Under the pieces are notes generated by a model. That model searched no databases and was not told the DNA's origin. It was given only the letters and a program-made list of their open reading frames with translations. DNA of 64,000 nucleotides from the NCBI RefSeq assembly GCF_001693335.1, contig NZ_CP016503.1, positions 1 through 64,000 of the forward strand, written 5' to 3'. How positions within the stretch are numbered: position 1 is the first letter of the stretch; every line of letters begins with the position of its first letter. Shown here piece after piece: positions 44,051 through 54,047 of the stretch. Position numbers and translations under genes: made by a program. The DNA is from Helicobacter enhydrae (GTDB lineage Bacteria > Campylobacterota > Campylobacteria > Campylobacterales > Helicobacteraceae).

Positions 44051-44169
44051 TTTTTGCCTTTCTTGAAAATTTTTTGGTGATTCTAACCAAAAGATGTGGG
44101 TGTGTGCAAATTGATTTTTGGGATTCTTTTGGGATTGTGATTTGTATGGAAATGCGTTTGAGGTATGAG

Positions 44170-44184
44170 TGGAATGAAACTTGC
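44170..44184 (+). promoter_or_regulatory. Sigma-54 (RpoN) promoter of fliK-flgD-flgE
   Basis: TGG-N10-GC is exact: GG at 44171-44172 and GC at 44183-44184, within TGGAATGAAACTTGCT, as in RpoN -24/-12 elements. It sits 38 bases before ATG 44222. RpoN controls hook-operon genes in Helicobacter. Confidence 0.7.
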
Positions 44185-44221
44185 TTGATTTTGCAAAAGT
44201 TTCAGATGAAGGATTACGATA

Positions 44222-45487
44222 ATGATTGGCAATGCTTTGCAACTCACTCCACCAAGCAAAAAAGGTGCGAAAAAAACTTCCAAGATTTTCACACAGGTGA
44301 CCCCCAAGGGCAAAAAGAAGCCCCACAACCACCAAAACGGCACAGAGAGCCTGTCTTTTGCCTCAATGCTAGAGCATAAAAACACACAGAGGACGCAACA
44401 CCACTCCAATCCCAAAAAAGACAAAGCCCCCTCCGTGCGTGTCACTAGAAGTTTGCCCCAAACTCATCTCACCCAAACCAAACTCCAAGAAAACCCTAAC
44501 TCCAAAACAGCCAAACGCACCAATGTCGCTAGATTCAAAGAGCAGACACCGACACATTTTAATCTAGAAGGGGCTTTGAAAATCCAAAAAACGCGAGATA
44601 TGAAAACCTTGCGTGATGTAGAGAAAATCGCACAAACCCACAATCTCAATCTCCAAAAGCTCCAGCTCACCCAAGAAAAACCTCAAGCGTCCTCAATGCG
44701 TGGGCGTAAAATGCATTTTGACAAACCTACATCCAGTGCGATTGCCCTAGAGCCCAAAAAACAAGCCAAAAGCACCACCACACAAAGAAGCGAAATATTG
44801 CACCCCACCAAGACACACAAAAATCACCATACCAAACACACCGCTCAAGGACCACAGGCTAACGCAGCGGTGATGACTGCTCCGACTGCCCCTATCGCAC
44901 AAAATGCCCCGATCTTGCCACTTGAGCAGAGAGAGATCACACAATCCCACCCTATGATGAAAAACGAAGAGGTGAAGCTTGGTGATTTGCTCAAGCAAGA
45001 TTTCAAATCCGAAATGACCGAAGACAAAAAAGAATCAAAAACTCAAGATCCTCTGCCCACAGAAATCAAAAAAGAAACACAATTCAAAGTCGCTCAAAGC
45101 AGAGAGACACTCACGCATTTTAGCCAACGCCTCAAAGAAGAGATCGCCAACTACAAGCCCCCATTTACTAAGCTCTCAATCGAGCTAAATCCTCAAGAGT
45201 TGGGGAAACTTGAAATCACAATCACCAAAAAAGGCAAAGAGCTACAAGTCAATGTCAATGCCAACAACACAAATGCCCTCCAAGCATTTTTGCAAAACCA
45301 AGCAGAGTTCAAAAACACTCTAAGCAGTGTTGGATTCTCAAATGTTGAGCTGAATTTCTCACAAGGAGAGGGTGGCAATAAGCAACAACAACAGCAGAAA
45401 GAAAAAGGGAACAAAAATAGCTTAGAGGAATATCAAGAGATCCCATTGGCGACATCGATGGAAATCACAATGGCACAATATGCATAA
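44222..45487 (+). CDS. fliK: Flagellar hook-length control protein FliK
   Basis: 421 residues. A long Lys/Thr/Gln/Pro-rich, low-complexity N-terminal region with many short helices precedes the conserved C-terminal domain, recognisable in LSIELNPQELGKLEITITKKGKELQVNV and the following AEFKNTLSSVGFSNVELN. Functions as a molecular ruler secreted during hook assembly, switching export to filament substrates. ATG 44222 follows AAGGA. It heads fliK-flgD-flgE, the order I recall in H. pylori (HP0906-0908). Its C-terminal Gln run (QQQQQ) adds to the low-complexity character. Confidence 0.85.
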   Translation: MIGNALQLTPPSKKGAKKTSKIFTQVTPKGKKKPHNHQNGTESLSFASMLEHKNTQRTQHHSNPKKDKAPSVRVTRSLPQTHLTQTKLQENPNSKTAKRTNVARFKEQTPTHFNLEGALKIQKTRDMKTLRDVEKIAQTHNLNLQKLQLTQEKPQASSMRGRKMHFDKPTSSAIALEPKKQAKSTTTQRSEILHPTKTHKNHHTKHTAQGPQANAAVMTAPTAPIAQNAPILPLEQREITQSHPMMKNEEVKLGDLLKQDFKSEMTEDKKESKTQDPLPTEIKKETQFKVAQSRETLTHFSQRLKEEIANYKPPFTKLSIELNPQELGKLEITITKKGKELQVNVNANNTNALQAFLQNQAEFKNTLSSVGFSNVELNFSQGEGGNKQQQQQKEKGNKNSLEEYQEIPLATSMEITMAQYA

Positions 45488-45499
45488 AAAAGGACTTTT

Positions 45500-46423
45500 A
45501 TGACTGCAATATCAAATCAGACAACCCCCACAGCGACACAGGAGCTCAAGCCAACTCCGCAGACTTCCGCTCCACAAGTCGCAAACAAAGAAGAAGAAAC
45601 CAAAAAGCCCACCAATGCTTTGGCACAGATGACAGGGCAAGATGTCAAAGAAGCAGAAAAAAAGAAGCACCAACGCAATATCAATGAGCTAGATAATGAT
45701 GCTTTTATGAAGCTATTTTTGGAGCAACTCAAAAACCAAGATCCAACCGCACCGATGGAAACAGACAAAATCATCACCCAAACAGCACAGCTCACGCAAG
45801 TGGAGATGATGGAGCAAAACAAAAAAACAATGATAGAAGTGGCTGAAGCGATGAAATCAACCAAGGAAGTCAATAGCGAGCTCAAAAGCTTCCAAGAATC
45901 ATTCAAAGAAAGTTTGGAAAATCTGACAAAAGGAGTGGAGGGGAACTCTCAAGCAAGTCATTTGATGACACAAATGGCGTCTTTCAATGCTGTGGGTATG
46001 ATTGGCAAGATCGCAGAAACAGATATTTTTGGTTTGAATTATGATCCTGCGAGTGAGGCGAGGTTTAGCCTTTATTTTGATGATGCGATTGATACAAGCA
46101 AAGGCGAGGCACAGATCAGTATTTTTGATGACAAAAACAATCTCATTAATACGATTGATTTGAGTGCTTACAATGGCAAAAAGGGGTATATCGAGTTTGT
46201 ATGGGATGGCAAAGAACACGGGGGCAAAGAAGCACCCAAAGGAATGTATAACATCAGAGCACAATACAACAAAGATGAAAATGGCAACCCCTATCAGACG
46301 AGGCTAGGGAGAGGTGAAGTGCAAAGTGTGATTTTCAAAGATGGGAAGCCTATGCTTAGAATGGGCGATTTGGTGACTCCTATTGAGAGTGCTTTGGAAT
46401 TTTATGCTAGGGGTGAGAGATGA
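45500..46423 (+). CDS. flgD: Flagellar hook capping protein FlgD
   Basis: 307 residues. The conserved FlgD core is NDAFMKLFLEQLKNQDPTAPMETDKIITQTAQLTQVEMM; the rest, including KGYIEFVWDGKEHGGKEAPKGMYNIRAQ, is the FlgD Ig-like domain. It caps the growing hook and aids FlgE polymerisation. Thirteen bases separate it from fliK, and its stop overlaps flgE by 4 bases. The first 60 residues are a Thr/Lys-rich linker. Confidence 0.95.
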   Translation: MTAISNQTTPTATQELKPTPQTSAPQVANKEEETKKPTNALAQMTGQDVKEAEKKKHQRNINELDNDAFMKLFLEQLKNQDPTAPMETDKIITQTAQLTQVEMMEQNKKTMIEVAEAMKSTKEVNSELKSFQESFKESLENLTKGVEGNSQASHLMTQMASFNAVGMIGKIAETDIFGLNYDPASEARFSLYFDDAIDTSKGEAQISIFDDKNNLINTIDLSAYNGKKGYIEFVWDGKEHGGKEAPKGMYNIRAQYNKDENGNPYQTRLGRGEVQSVIFKDGKPMLRMGDLVTPIESALEFYARGER

Positions 46424-48603
46424 ATCAAGCACTTTTGAGTTCTTATAGCGGGATCAAAACACATCAGTTTGGGATCGATAGCATTTCCAACAATATCGCC
46501 AATGTCAATACGACAGGCTATCGAGAATCAGTGCCAGAGTTTGAGACACTCTATGCACCTCCTAGTGCGACTTCAGGAACACCTACGAGCAATGAAGTCA
46601 ATATGGGAGTCAAAGCAGCTTCCAATGCGATTTCTACAAAAAGCGGTAGCTATCGTTTGAGTGATGGGGAGTTTGATATGGCTTATGAGGGCAAAGGGTG
46701 GTTTGTCGTGGGTGAAAACAAAGAGGGGGAGCTAGAAGTCACAGATGGCAAAATGACACAAAAGCAGAAAAACTTTTTTACGCGTGATGGAAGCTTTGGC
46801 AAAGACCATTCGGGCTATCTTGTGAATTCTCAAGGGTATTATGTCTATGGAGTGAATCTTGGGAAAATCAAAGATGGGATTTTTATGTCTGAGAGCCAAG
46901 AATCCGATCTCCAAAAACTTGCAAGTGGCAAACTCTCTCCGCTGCAAATCCCACAAGACTTGCATTATCGCCCTTTGGAAACAACCAAAGTTGATCTAAG
47001 TGTTAATCTCAACAAAACACAAAACCCCGCTAGTGCATTGAAAGCTTTTGGAGTGGATGGCAAGTTTGATTCTGCCAAAGCACTTCAGGCGGATATGGGT
47101 GTATTTTTTGCCAATGGCAAGGCGTTTGACCCATCGCTCAACAAAGAGGGGATCATCACTATTACCACCCCACAAGGCGAGAGCAAAACTTACACTTTTG
47201 CTTATGGCACAGGAGGAGAGGGTGCCAATGAGTTCAAAACCCTAGAGGAATTGCAAAAGCTCATCAAAGATCAAACAGGTTTGGATTTGAAACTCAATGA
47301 AGAAAGCGACAGAGTGTCTCTAGATCTTTCAAATGCCCTCACTCCAGAATCCAAAATCCAGACAAGCGGAACGCTTTTTGAGTTTTTGGGAATGGTGGAT
47401 TCCAAAGATGGATTTAATGCACTTGTGCAAGTCTATGATCCCAATCAAACCTATGAGCCCAATCAGCTTGTCGCATACCACAATGTGATTTTTAGGAAAA
47501 TCGATGTGAATGGTTCCAACAATCCCATCATGGATCCAAAAGGTTGGGAGATCGCAGACACAAGCAATGTCCCCAACTACCAAGAGGGCAAAAATTATCA
47601 AGCAGGTGATGTGGTACTCAAAGATGGGAATGTCTATGTCAAGGAGGTGGGAGAAGAGAATCAGTTTGCCAAGATTGGCGAGGCAAAAACAATGCAAACC
47701 CCAACTTACGACGCTCAATCACAATATGGCACCAATACAGCAGTCAACTATGATGGGAAGCTCTACAAAAGAATCGGTGCTTTGGGCAACTCCAATCCCG
47801 CTCAAGATTCTCAAAATTGGCAAGAGATTACTTCAGGGGATATTCGCTCCGTGCCCCTTGAGGTCGCATCATATCAGAGCAATGTGGAAGTGTTTGATAC
47901 TGACGGCAAGAGGTATCGTTTGGTGAGTGATTTTTATCATACGGGGGGATTTAATCCTCAAGACAAAACAAGCCAAAAGTGGGAAGTGTCTAGCTATATT
48001 GCTGATTTTGAGACAGGGACACCTATTGGCAAATCTGTTTCACATACGATTAGTTTTGATGAGGAAAACAAGCCCAATGCTCAAGAAGTGACGCTTGACT
48101 TTTTGGGCAAAGAATTGAAATACAATATCGCAGGAACGCCGGAGAGAAAAAGTAGCGATATGATTTATGCTCCATCACAAATCAGTGCGTTCGATCAAAA
48201 TGGTAGAGCGGAGGGGACTTTGCAAAATGTTGCAATTGATGATAATGGCGTGATTTTTTTGAAATTTAGCAATGGCGTTCAAGAGGCGATGGGGCGTATT
48301 GGCGTGATGACTTTTACCAATGATCAAGGGCTAGAAAAAATGGGGGGGAATCTGTTTGGGTTGAGCTCTACTCTTGTTAATGGTGAAGCACAAAATCGCA
48401 GTGGGAAGCCGATACTAGGCTGGAATGAAAATGGGAAGTTGCAATTTGGCAAAGTCAAAAGCGGATATTTGGAGACTAGCAATGTCGATGTGGGCAATGC
48501 ACTCACAGAATTGATTTTGATGCAAAGAGGGTATTCGATGAATGCCAAAACTTTCACAACGGGCGATGAGCTGATCAAAGAGGCGATCAATCTCAAAAAA
48601 TAA
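46420..48603 (+). CDS. flgE: Flagellar hook protein FlgE
   Basis: 727 residues, within the usual range for Helicobacter hook proteins. The N terminus MNQALLSSYSGIKTHQFGIDSISNNIANVNTTGY and C terminus VDVGNALTELILMQRGYSMNAKTFTTGDELI form the D0 domain. The large middle is a species-variable outer domain. Its last base overlaps nadD's ATG. Confidence 0.96.
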   Translation: MNQALLSSYSGIKTHQFGIDSISNNIANVNTTGYRESVPEFETLYAPPSATSGTPTSNEVNMGVKAASNAISTKSGSYRLSDGEFDMAYEGKGWFVVGENKEGELEVTDGKMTQKQKNFFTRDGSFGKDHSGYLVNSQGYYVYGVNLGKIKDGIFMSESQESDLQKLASGKLSPLQIPQDLHYRPLETTKVDLSVNLNKTQNPASALKAFGVDGKFDSAKALQADMGVFFANGKAFDPSLNKEGIITITTPQGESKTYTFAYGTGGEGANEFKTLEELQKLIKDQTGLDLKLNEESDRVSLDLSNALTPESKIQTSGTLFEFLGMVDSKDGFNALVQVYDPNQTYEPNQLVAYHNVIFRKIDVNGSNNPIMDPKGWEIADTSNVPNYQEGKNYQAGDVVLKDGNVYVKEVGEENQFAKIGEAKTMQTPTYDAQSQYGTNTAVNYDGKLYKRIGALGNSNPAQDSQNWQEITSGDIRSVPLEVASYQSNVEVFDTDGKRYRLVSDFYHTGGFNPQDKTSQKWEVSSYIADFETGTPIGKSVSHTISFDEENKPNAQEVTLDFLGKELKYNIAGTPERKSSDMIYAPSQISAFDQNGRAEGTLQNVAIDDNGVIFLKFSNGVQEAMGRIGVMTFTNDQGLEKMGGNLFGLSSTLVNGEAQNRSGKPILGWNENGKLQFGKVKSGYLETSNVDVGNALTELILMQRGYSMNAKTFTTGDELIKEAINLKK

Positions 48604-49172
48604 TGCTAGGCAAAAAAAGACCTAAAATCAATCATCTACTTGTCTATGGGGGGAGTTTTGATCCTTTGCATTTGGGGCATATCGGGGCAATCAAACTTGC
48701 CGCTCGGGCAATACAAGCAGATGTTTTTTTGTTGTTACCTGCGTTTCGCAATCCTTTCAAACAATCCACCACGCACTCTACGCATAGGCGTATCAAATGG
48801 CTCAAACGGGCGTTGAAAATGTATATCAAAAACAAGCGTGTCAAGATCTGTATGTTTGAGATTAGACGCAATGCACCCACCCCTACGATTTGGAGTATCC
48901 ATCATCTCAAAAAAACTTACAAAATTGGCAAGATCAGCTTTTTGCTTGGGGCTGATAATTTGGAGAGTTTGCACACTTGGGATGAGTTTGAGCGTTTGGA
49001 TGATTTGGTGGAGTTTGTGTTTTTGAAACGCAAGGGGTTTGATGTGAGGGGACACAAAACATTGGATTTGAGAATTGATGTGAGTTCTACGCAGATTAGA
49101 ATGGGACAAGCCCAAGAGTTTGTCCCATTCTTTTCTAGGGTTAGCAAAAATAGTGGCTCAAAAGGGCGTTGA
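48603..49172 (+). CDS. nadD: Nicotinate-nucleotide adenylyltransferase
   Basis: 189 residues. The nucleotidyltransferase signature VYGGSFDPLHLGHIGAIKLA is near the start, and SSTQIR (of the SSTxIR type) near the end. Forms nicotinate adenine dinucleotide in NAD synthesis, complementing nadA and nadC at the other end of the window. ATG 48603 overlaps the flgE stop. Its C terminus runs past the convergent ispA end (32-base overlap). Confidence 0.93.
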   Translation: MLGKKRPKINHLLVYGGSFDPLHLGHIGAIKLAARAIQADVFLLLPAFRNPFKQSTTHSTHRRIKWLKRALKMYIKNKRVKICMFEIRRNAPTPTIWSIHHLKKTYKIGKISFLLGADNLESLHTWDEFERLDDLVEFVFLKRKGFDVRGHKTLDLRIDVSSTQIRMGQAQEFVPFFSRVSKNSGSKGR

Positions 49173-50004
49173 GGTGTTGTTGTAGTCGAGGGTTTTGGAG
49201 TGTTTGGATTTGTTCTTGTAGCGTGGCTTGATAGCGTTTGAGAGTGTTTTGTGCTTCTTTGAGTCCCAAAAGATTGACATAGCTGTTTTTGTTTTGATCA
49301 TTTTGGGTGGTTTTGCCTGCTTCCTCTTGAGTTTGGGTGGCGTCGATGACATCATCGCGGATTTGGAAAAACACTCCAAGCAAGATTCCAAAATCCCACA
49401 AACACTCTTGTGTCTGTAGATCGAGGTTGGCGATGATCGCTCCCATTTTCAAACTAGAGGCGATGAGTTTGGCGGTTTTGAGTGTGTGGATAGTTTGGAG
49501 CTTGTCAAGTTCTAAAGTTTTGTTTTCAAAATAGCAATCAAGTGCCTCACCGACAATCATCTGTGTCGCGTTGAGAGAGAGTGTTTTGGTTAGTTCCACT
49601 TTGCTTTGGGCATCAAGAGGGCTGATGCTAATGAGATAAAACGCATAGCTATTGAGAAAATCCCCGCTCAAAATCGCTGTGATCTCTTCGTATTTTGTGT
49701 GGAGAGTGGGGTGGGAGCGTCTTAGGGGTGCGTTGTCGATACTAGGCAAATCATCGTGAATGAGTGAAAAAGTATGCAGGATTTCCATAGCAAGGGCTGG
49801 GAGATAAGCATTGTGTGTCAAGCTAGGGGCGTAGGAATCAACTACGCTCAAAATCAAAGCAGGTCTGAAGCGTTTGCCCCCATTTTGCACCATTTCCCAC
49901 ACTGCGGTTTGAAAATAAGGGTGGAAGCTTTGAGCTTGTGGCTGATGATGTTGGAGGAATTGCTCAAAATCCGAAAGGATTGTATCGATTTTTGATGTAG
50001 TCAT
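49141..50004 (-). CDS. ispA: Farnesyl/geranyl diphosphate synthase (IspA-type)
   Basis: Makes C10-C15 prenyl diphosphates. The first Asp-rich motif is HDDLPSIDN, the second FQIRDDVIDATQ. The WEMVQNGGKRFRPALILSV segment supplies isopentenyl diphosphate contacts. 287 residues from ATG 50004 (MTTSKIDTILS). The upstream 40 bases overlap the end of the PDZ gene, so the operon continues through it. Chain-length specificity is not certain. Confidence 0.92.
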   Translation of the reverse strand: MTTSKIDTILSDFEQFLQHHQPQAQSFHPYFQTAVWEMVQNGGKRFRPALILSVVDSYAPSLTHNAYLPALAMEILHTFSLIHDDLPSIDNAPLRRSHPTLHTKYEEITAILSGDFLNSYAFYLISISPLDAQSKVELTKTLSLNATQMIVGEALDCYFENKTLELDKLQTIHTLKTAKLIASSLKMGAIIANLDLQTQECLWDFGILLGVFFQIRDDVIDATQTQEEAGKTTQNDQNKNSYVNLLGLKEAQNTLKRYQATLQEQIQTLQNPRLQQHLNALLSHYFC

Positions 50005-51064
50005 TGTTGAGTCCACTGATGAGATTAAGGGTGAATTGAAACCCATTGCGAGAAATTAAAATATCAAGTTTGCCTGTCTGCACGGCTTGAGTGAGCAAAA
50101 AGCGTATGCGTTCTTGCACTTGTTGTAGAGTTTTGGTGTTTTCTGTCAAAATCTTGTGTTGATTGATCCACAGAAGCACATCCCCCTCAAGTAGCCCTTG
50201 TTGCAATGCATAAAATTCTTGATTGAGAGAGGTGACTTTGAGTTGGGCATCGAGTTGAATCCCTATGCTCTCAAAAAATGTATCAGGAAGCAAAAATCCA
50301 CCATAACGCCTTCCCACCTCTATAGGAAAAGTCAGTATCTCATTATCTCTTTTGATTTTTACTTTGATTTTGGAATATTGCTTGAGATTGGCAACAAACC
50401 ACTCAAAATCATAGATATTTGTAAAGGCTTGATCGTTGATTGAGAGAATGATATCGTTTCGCAAAAATGGGACATTGGAGAAAAAAGGATTGACAAACTC
50501 TACGCGTAGTGTGTTGATATCGTTTTTGTCGTGATAAAGACGCACACCAATATCTCCATAGTATGGTGTATCTTGCCCCAAAAACCTATCGATATAGCGA
50601 CTATCAACGAAGCGGTTGCCCTCAATCCCTATGCCATAAATCTGATAGCAAATATTGGAGATGATACCATTTGTTTGCACAGGAGCGGTGAAACGCCCAT
50701 ACTCCAAAAATCCTTTCTGTGCCTCAAGGATAATGCCTCGTTTGACCCCATTTGGACCAATCATTGCCATGTTGAGCTCAAATGCTTTTTGGGTGATAGG
50801 CATTAGCATATAGCTTTGTTTGGATTTTTTGTCCCCCTTGATGAGATAAAGTCCGATGAAAGGATCGGCTTTGATGATGTTTGCATTTTTGGGCTTTTGT
50901 CTGAAAAATGCAAGAAAGACTTTTTCTTTTTTGTGTTCGACTAGGATCGCCCTTGAATCACCCACAGGGATTGAAGCGTCTTTGTAATATTTCTGGCAAA
51001 TCGCAAAATCAAAGCCTAGCAGGGGAGCAATACCAAACCCCAATGCCAAAATCAAAGCACGCAT
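49964..51064 (-). CDS. Conserved PDZ-domain envelope protein
   Basis: 366 residues with an N-terminal signal sequence (MRALILALGFGIAPLLGFDF). Two PDZ-like stretches are suggested: NDIILSINDQAFTNIYDFEWFV and GLLEGDVLLWINQHKIL; the central part (IKVKIKRDNEILTFPIEV) resembles the PDZ groove. No protease catalytic triad is present, so it is probably a non-enzymatic periplasmic scaffold. It sits between ybaB and ispA, as HP0036 does in H. pylori. Function unknown. Confidence 0.7.
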   Translation of the reverse strand: MRALILALGFGIAPLLGFDFAICQKYYKDASIPVGDSRAILVEHKKEKVFLAFFRQKPKNANIIKADPFIGLYLIKGDKKSKQSYMLMPITQKAFELNMAMIGPNGVKRGIILEAQKGFLEYGRFTAPVQTNGIISNICYQIYGIGIEGNRFVDSRYIDRFLGQDTPYYGDIGVRLYHDKNDINTLRVEFVNPFFSNVPFLRNDIILSINDQAFTNIYDFEWFVANLKQYSKIKVKIKRDNEILTFPIEVGRRYGGFLLPDTFFESIGIQLDAQLKVTSLNQEFYALQQGLLEGDVLLWINQHKILTENTKTLQQVQERIRFLLTQAVQTGKLDILISRNGFQFTLNLISGLNNDYIKNRYNPFGF

Positions 51065-51366
51065 TATTGACCAAAAAGATTGAGATTGCCAAGCATACCC
51101 ATTGCATTTTTTTGTTTGGCATCTTGGACTTGAGCATAGGCTTCATTGATGGCACTGATAAGTAGAATCTGCAAAGAATCTTTGTCTTCAAGCAATGAGG
51201 GATCAATCTCAATATCCACCACTTCTCCACCACCATTGACATCCACACGCAATAAACCACCACCGCTTTTGGCAGTGTAGATTGTCTGCTTGTCTTTTTC
51301 TTGTGCCTCTTTGGCTTTTTGCTGAAAATCGCCAAGTAGGCTATTGAGCTTCTCCATATCAAACAT
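51064..51366 (-). CDS. ybaB: YbaB/EbfC-family nucleoid-associated protein
   Basis: 100 residues. The conserved pattern VDVNGGGEVVDIEIDPSLLEDKDSLQILLISAINEA matches the YbaB fold, with helices rich in Lys and Glu (FQQKAKEAQEKDKQ) at the start. It binds DNA without sequence preference in other bacteria. It follows panD immediately and overlaps the PDZ gene by one base. Confidence 0.88.
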   Translation of the reverse strand: MFDMEKLNSLLGDFQQKAKEAQEKDKQTIYTAKSGGGLLRVDVNGGGEVVDIEIDPSLLEDKDSLQILLISAINEAYAQVQDAKQKNAMGMLGNLNLFGQ

Positions 51367-51732
51367 TTAGATTTCCTCCTTGATGGATAGGATTTTGTTG
51401 TGTTCATCGACAAAAACAACGCTTGGTTTGTAGGTTTGGAGTTCTTCTTGACTTAGGAGGGCATAAGCAATAATGATGATTTGATCTCCGATATGCACCT
51501 TTCTAGCAGCAGCACCATTGAGGCAAATCTCTCCAGAATCAGCCGTTCCATAAATCACATAGGTTGAGAAGCGTTCTCCATTGTTGATATTGACAATATC
51601 GACTTGACTTCCCTCCAAAAGGTTGGCACTTTGAGCCAAAGTTTTGTCAATGGTGATAGAGCCTTGATAGTGGAGGTTAGCATCGGTGACTTTGGCACGA
51701 TGGATTTTGCTATAAAGCATAGGTAAAAACAT
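51367..51732 (-). CDS. panD: Aspartate 1-decarboxylase
   Basis: Pyruvoyl enzyme that makes beta-alanine for coenzyme A. The self-cleavage site is at Gly24-Ser25 in [12 protein letters not shown], exactly at the usual position when ATG 51732 is taken as start. 121 residues. It overlaps murE by one base and abuts ybaB. Also conserved are [17 protein letters not shown]. Confidence 0.95.
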   Translation of the reverse strand: MFLPMLYSKIHRAKVTDANLHYQGSITIDKTLAQSANLLEGSQVDIVNINNGERFSTYVIYGTADSGEICLNGAAARKVHIGDQIIIIAYALLSQEELQTYKPSVVFVDEHNKILSIKEEI

Positions 51733-53051
51733 TATTTTCCTTTTTGCGAGTGTGATTGTTGGTGTGATTCTAACACAGAGGCAATGATTTCTCTATCATC
51801 GAAATAAAATTTTTCTGTGCCTATGATTTGATATGTCTCATCTCCTTTTCCCAACACAAACAAAATCTCATCGCTTTGCAATTCTTGAATGGCTTGTGTG
51901 ATGCTTGCTTTGCGATCTGGGGAAGTGGAGATGATTTTTTGCGTATCGCCAATGCCATTTTTGATCTCTTGAATGATTGTTTTGGGATTTTCAGAGCGTG
52001 GATTATCGCTAGTGATGTAGATTTTTTGAGCATATTTTTCTGCCACAGCTCCCATTTCGGGTCGTTTGCTTTTGTCTCTATCTCCCCCCGCCCCAAAAAC
52101 AATCACAATTTTTTGGTTTTGAAAGCTTTTGAGAATCTGCTCCATTCCATCGTGTGTGTGTGCGAAATCCACAATAATGAGCGGGGAAGTGGAGATGACT
52201 TCCATACGCCCACTCACGCCTTTGAAATCTGCAAGACTTGCTGTGATCTCTGCTAGTGTGTGGCGAGTGCTACAGATGAGAGTGCCAATCGCACACAATA
52301 GATTGTATAGATTGTGCTCTCCAACTATCGGGCATTCAAGAGTGGCGTGCTCTCCTTGGTAGGTTAGCTCTGCTTGGATGTGTGAGGAGCAAACCCAAGA
52401 GCTGGGGTAGAGATGACTTGCAGAAGACAAGCCATACCACAATGAGGGCTCAAAAGTCACGCAAGTGTCATCTTTGTTTGCGATTTCTAAACATTGACTA
52501 TCGAAGAATCTGTTTTTGGTCTCCCTGTATTCTGCTAGGCTTTGATGAAAATCTAGATGATCGCTTGTGATATTTGTCAATGCTTTGGCATAAAAACTCA
52601 AACCCGCAATTCTTTCTTGAGTGATTGCGTGTGATGAAACTTCCATTATCACAAAATCACAATCGTGGGCTTGGTGCAAAATCATATAGAGTTCCAAAAG
52701 CGTTGGAGTGGTCAAGCCTTTGGGGAGTATCTGCTGATTTTGGACAAAAAATCCACGCGTTCCGAGTAGTCCGACTTTGTAGCCCAATGCCATTAGCGAA
52801 TGGGCGATGATGGCTGAAGTCGTTGTTTTGCCATTTGTCCCTGTGATCGCAATGAGTTTGGGCTGAATCGCAAGGATTTGTGTAAGTTCTGAACCCAAAA
52901 TATATGGGAGATGTGAAACTTCATCGAAGTATTTTTGATTGAGTTTGGTTTTGACAAAAAGGGCTTTGGGATCGTGCAGGGCGGTTTGAGTGTTGTCCGT
53001 GAGGTGCGTGTAATCTCGCCCCTTGTATGAAAAATCGATTCTAGCGTCCAT
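51732..53051 (-). CDS. murE: UDP-N-acetylmuramoylalanyl-D-glutamate-2,6-diaminopimelate ligase
   Basis: Adds meso-diaminopimelate to the peptidoglycan precursor. The ATP site is [19 protein letters not shown], the DAP-specific signature SDNPRSENP is seen at about residue 345, and [13 protein letters not shown] and [13 protein letters not shown] are also conserved. 439 residues. The 5' end overlaps the small gene upstream by 11 bases. Confidence 0.95.
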   Translation of the reverse strand: MDARIDFSYKGRDYTHLTDNTQTALHDPKALFVKTKLNQKYFDEVSHLPYILGSELTQILAIQPKLIAITGTNGKTTTSAIIAHSLMALGYKVGLLGTRGFFVQNQQILPKGLTTPTLLELYMILHQAHDCDFVIMEVSSHAITQERIAGLSFYAKALTNITSDHLDFHQSLAEYRETKNRFFDSQCLEIANKDDTCVTFEPSLWYGLSSASHLYPSSWVCSSHIQAELTYQGEHATLECPIVGEHNLYNLLCAIGTLICSTRHTLAEITASLADFKGVSGRMEVISTSPLIIVDFAHTHDGMEQILKSFQNQKIVIVFGAGGDRDKSKRPEMGAVAEKYAQKIYITSDNPRSENPKTIIQEIKNGIGDTQKIISTSPDRKASITQAIQELQSDEILFVLGKGDETYQIIGTEKFYFDDREIIASVLESHQQSHSQKGK

Positions 53052-53637
53052 CGGTTTTGGTGAGTGCCTTTTGGAAAATTTTTTGCATTGCGTTGTCTGA
53101 TTCGAATGTGTTGTGCATATTTTCTAGATAATCAAGTGCTAGATTGGCATAACCATAGTCAATCAAAAGATCAAGAAAAGCATAAATATCTGTGCGATCT
53201 GCAAAGATGATTTTGGTGCTAAAAATCAAATCTTCAAACGCTTCTTTGAAGTTGCTTTTGGTTTGGATGAATGCTTGGAAATCCTCAAAAGAAATACCCT
53301 CAAGCCCTTCAATCTTGTCTTGATTGAGTGCAAAAACCGCATCAGAAATCGCATTGTCTTTTTCATCCCCAGATTGGATAATTTTCAAAATTCGTTCTTG
53401 TGCTTGTGTCATTGGCAAATCCTCAAGAAGCGTGAAGTAATAATCTGCAAGTGCGATGGCATAGTCAGGATTGAGAAATGCAAGATCACAAAGGATGGCT
53501 CCCATTTTTGCTTCATTATTGTTGGGAGATTTGTAGAGCTGTAGGGTGAAAAGCCTGAGTGCTTTGTGTATCTCGCGATGAAAAAGTGCATAAAAAGCCT
53601 TGCGATTGTTCCCTCTGCGTTTTAGTTTGCGTATCAT
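53041..53637 (-). CDS. Conserved Helicobacter hypothetical protein (helical)
   Basis: 198 residues, mostly alpha helical (FYALFHREIHKALRLFTLQLY, NPDYAIALADYYFTLLEDLP), possibly TPR-like. No known domain is recognisable. Placement between nifU-like and murE genes, matching HP1493 in H. pylori, argues that it is real. It starts immediately after the NifU-like stop and overlaps murE by 11 bases, so it is part of a tight operon. Confidence 0.7.
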   Translation of the reverse strand: MIRKLKRRGNNRKAFYALFHREIHKALRLFTLQLYKSPNNNEAKMGAILCDLAFLNPDYAIALADYYFTLLEDLPMTQAQERILKIIQSGDEKDNAISDAVFALNQDKIEGLEGISFEDFQAFIQTKSNFKEAFEDLIFSTKIIFADRTDIYAFLDLLIDYGYANLALDYLENMHNTFESDNAMQKIFQKALTKTDGR

Positions 53638-53880
53638 TTAGCCCTCTTGTATCACTTCAATATCTGGATGAATATCCATACGCAATTGATGTTGAATCCT
53701 GTTTTTGAGGGTGTTGGTGCTACTAGGACAGCCCTTGCACGCACCTTGCAATTCTACATAAACCCTACCATTTTGGATCCTTAGCACTTTAATGTCGCCA
53801 CCATCTTTGAGGAGATAGGGGCGGACTTTTTGTATCGAATCATTCACCGGAGCTTGAAGCTCTTCATCGCTAAAAATCAT
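53638..53880 (-). CDS. NifU-like (Nfu) C-terminal domain protein
   Basis: 80 residues, the Nfu iron-sulfur scaffold domain with the CxxC motif GACKGCPSSTNTLKN and the RPYLLKDGGDIKVL segment. It carries or transfers Fe-S clusters. ATG 53880 is preferred because AAGGA stands six bases before it; two upstream ATG/TTG choices at 53886 and 53898 lie on or before that site. First gene of the run to ispA, divergent from pitA. Confidence 0.9.
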   Translation of the reverse strand: MIFSDEELQAPVNDSIQKVRPYLLKDGGDIKVLRIQNGRVYVELQGACKGCPSSTNTLKNRIQHQLRMDIHPDIEVIQEG

Positions 53881-54047
53881 AGACATTCCTTCAATCAAAT
53901 TTTGTGAAAATCACACAGCACGACAAATTCTTGATGGAATTTATAGTTTTAGGATAATATCATAGTTATCACACAAAAGTGTAATGCGTTCCATATCGGT
54001 TGCAAAGCGGTTTGTGTGGTTACCAACATCATAAAGGAGTCTTAAAG

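Noticed and set aside
43574-44335. A 253-residue form of the Sel1 lipoprotein
   Set aside because: The lipoprotein signal begins at ATG 44050; the upstream extension crosses the promoter and leader of the divergent fliK gene.
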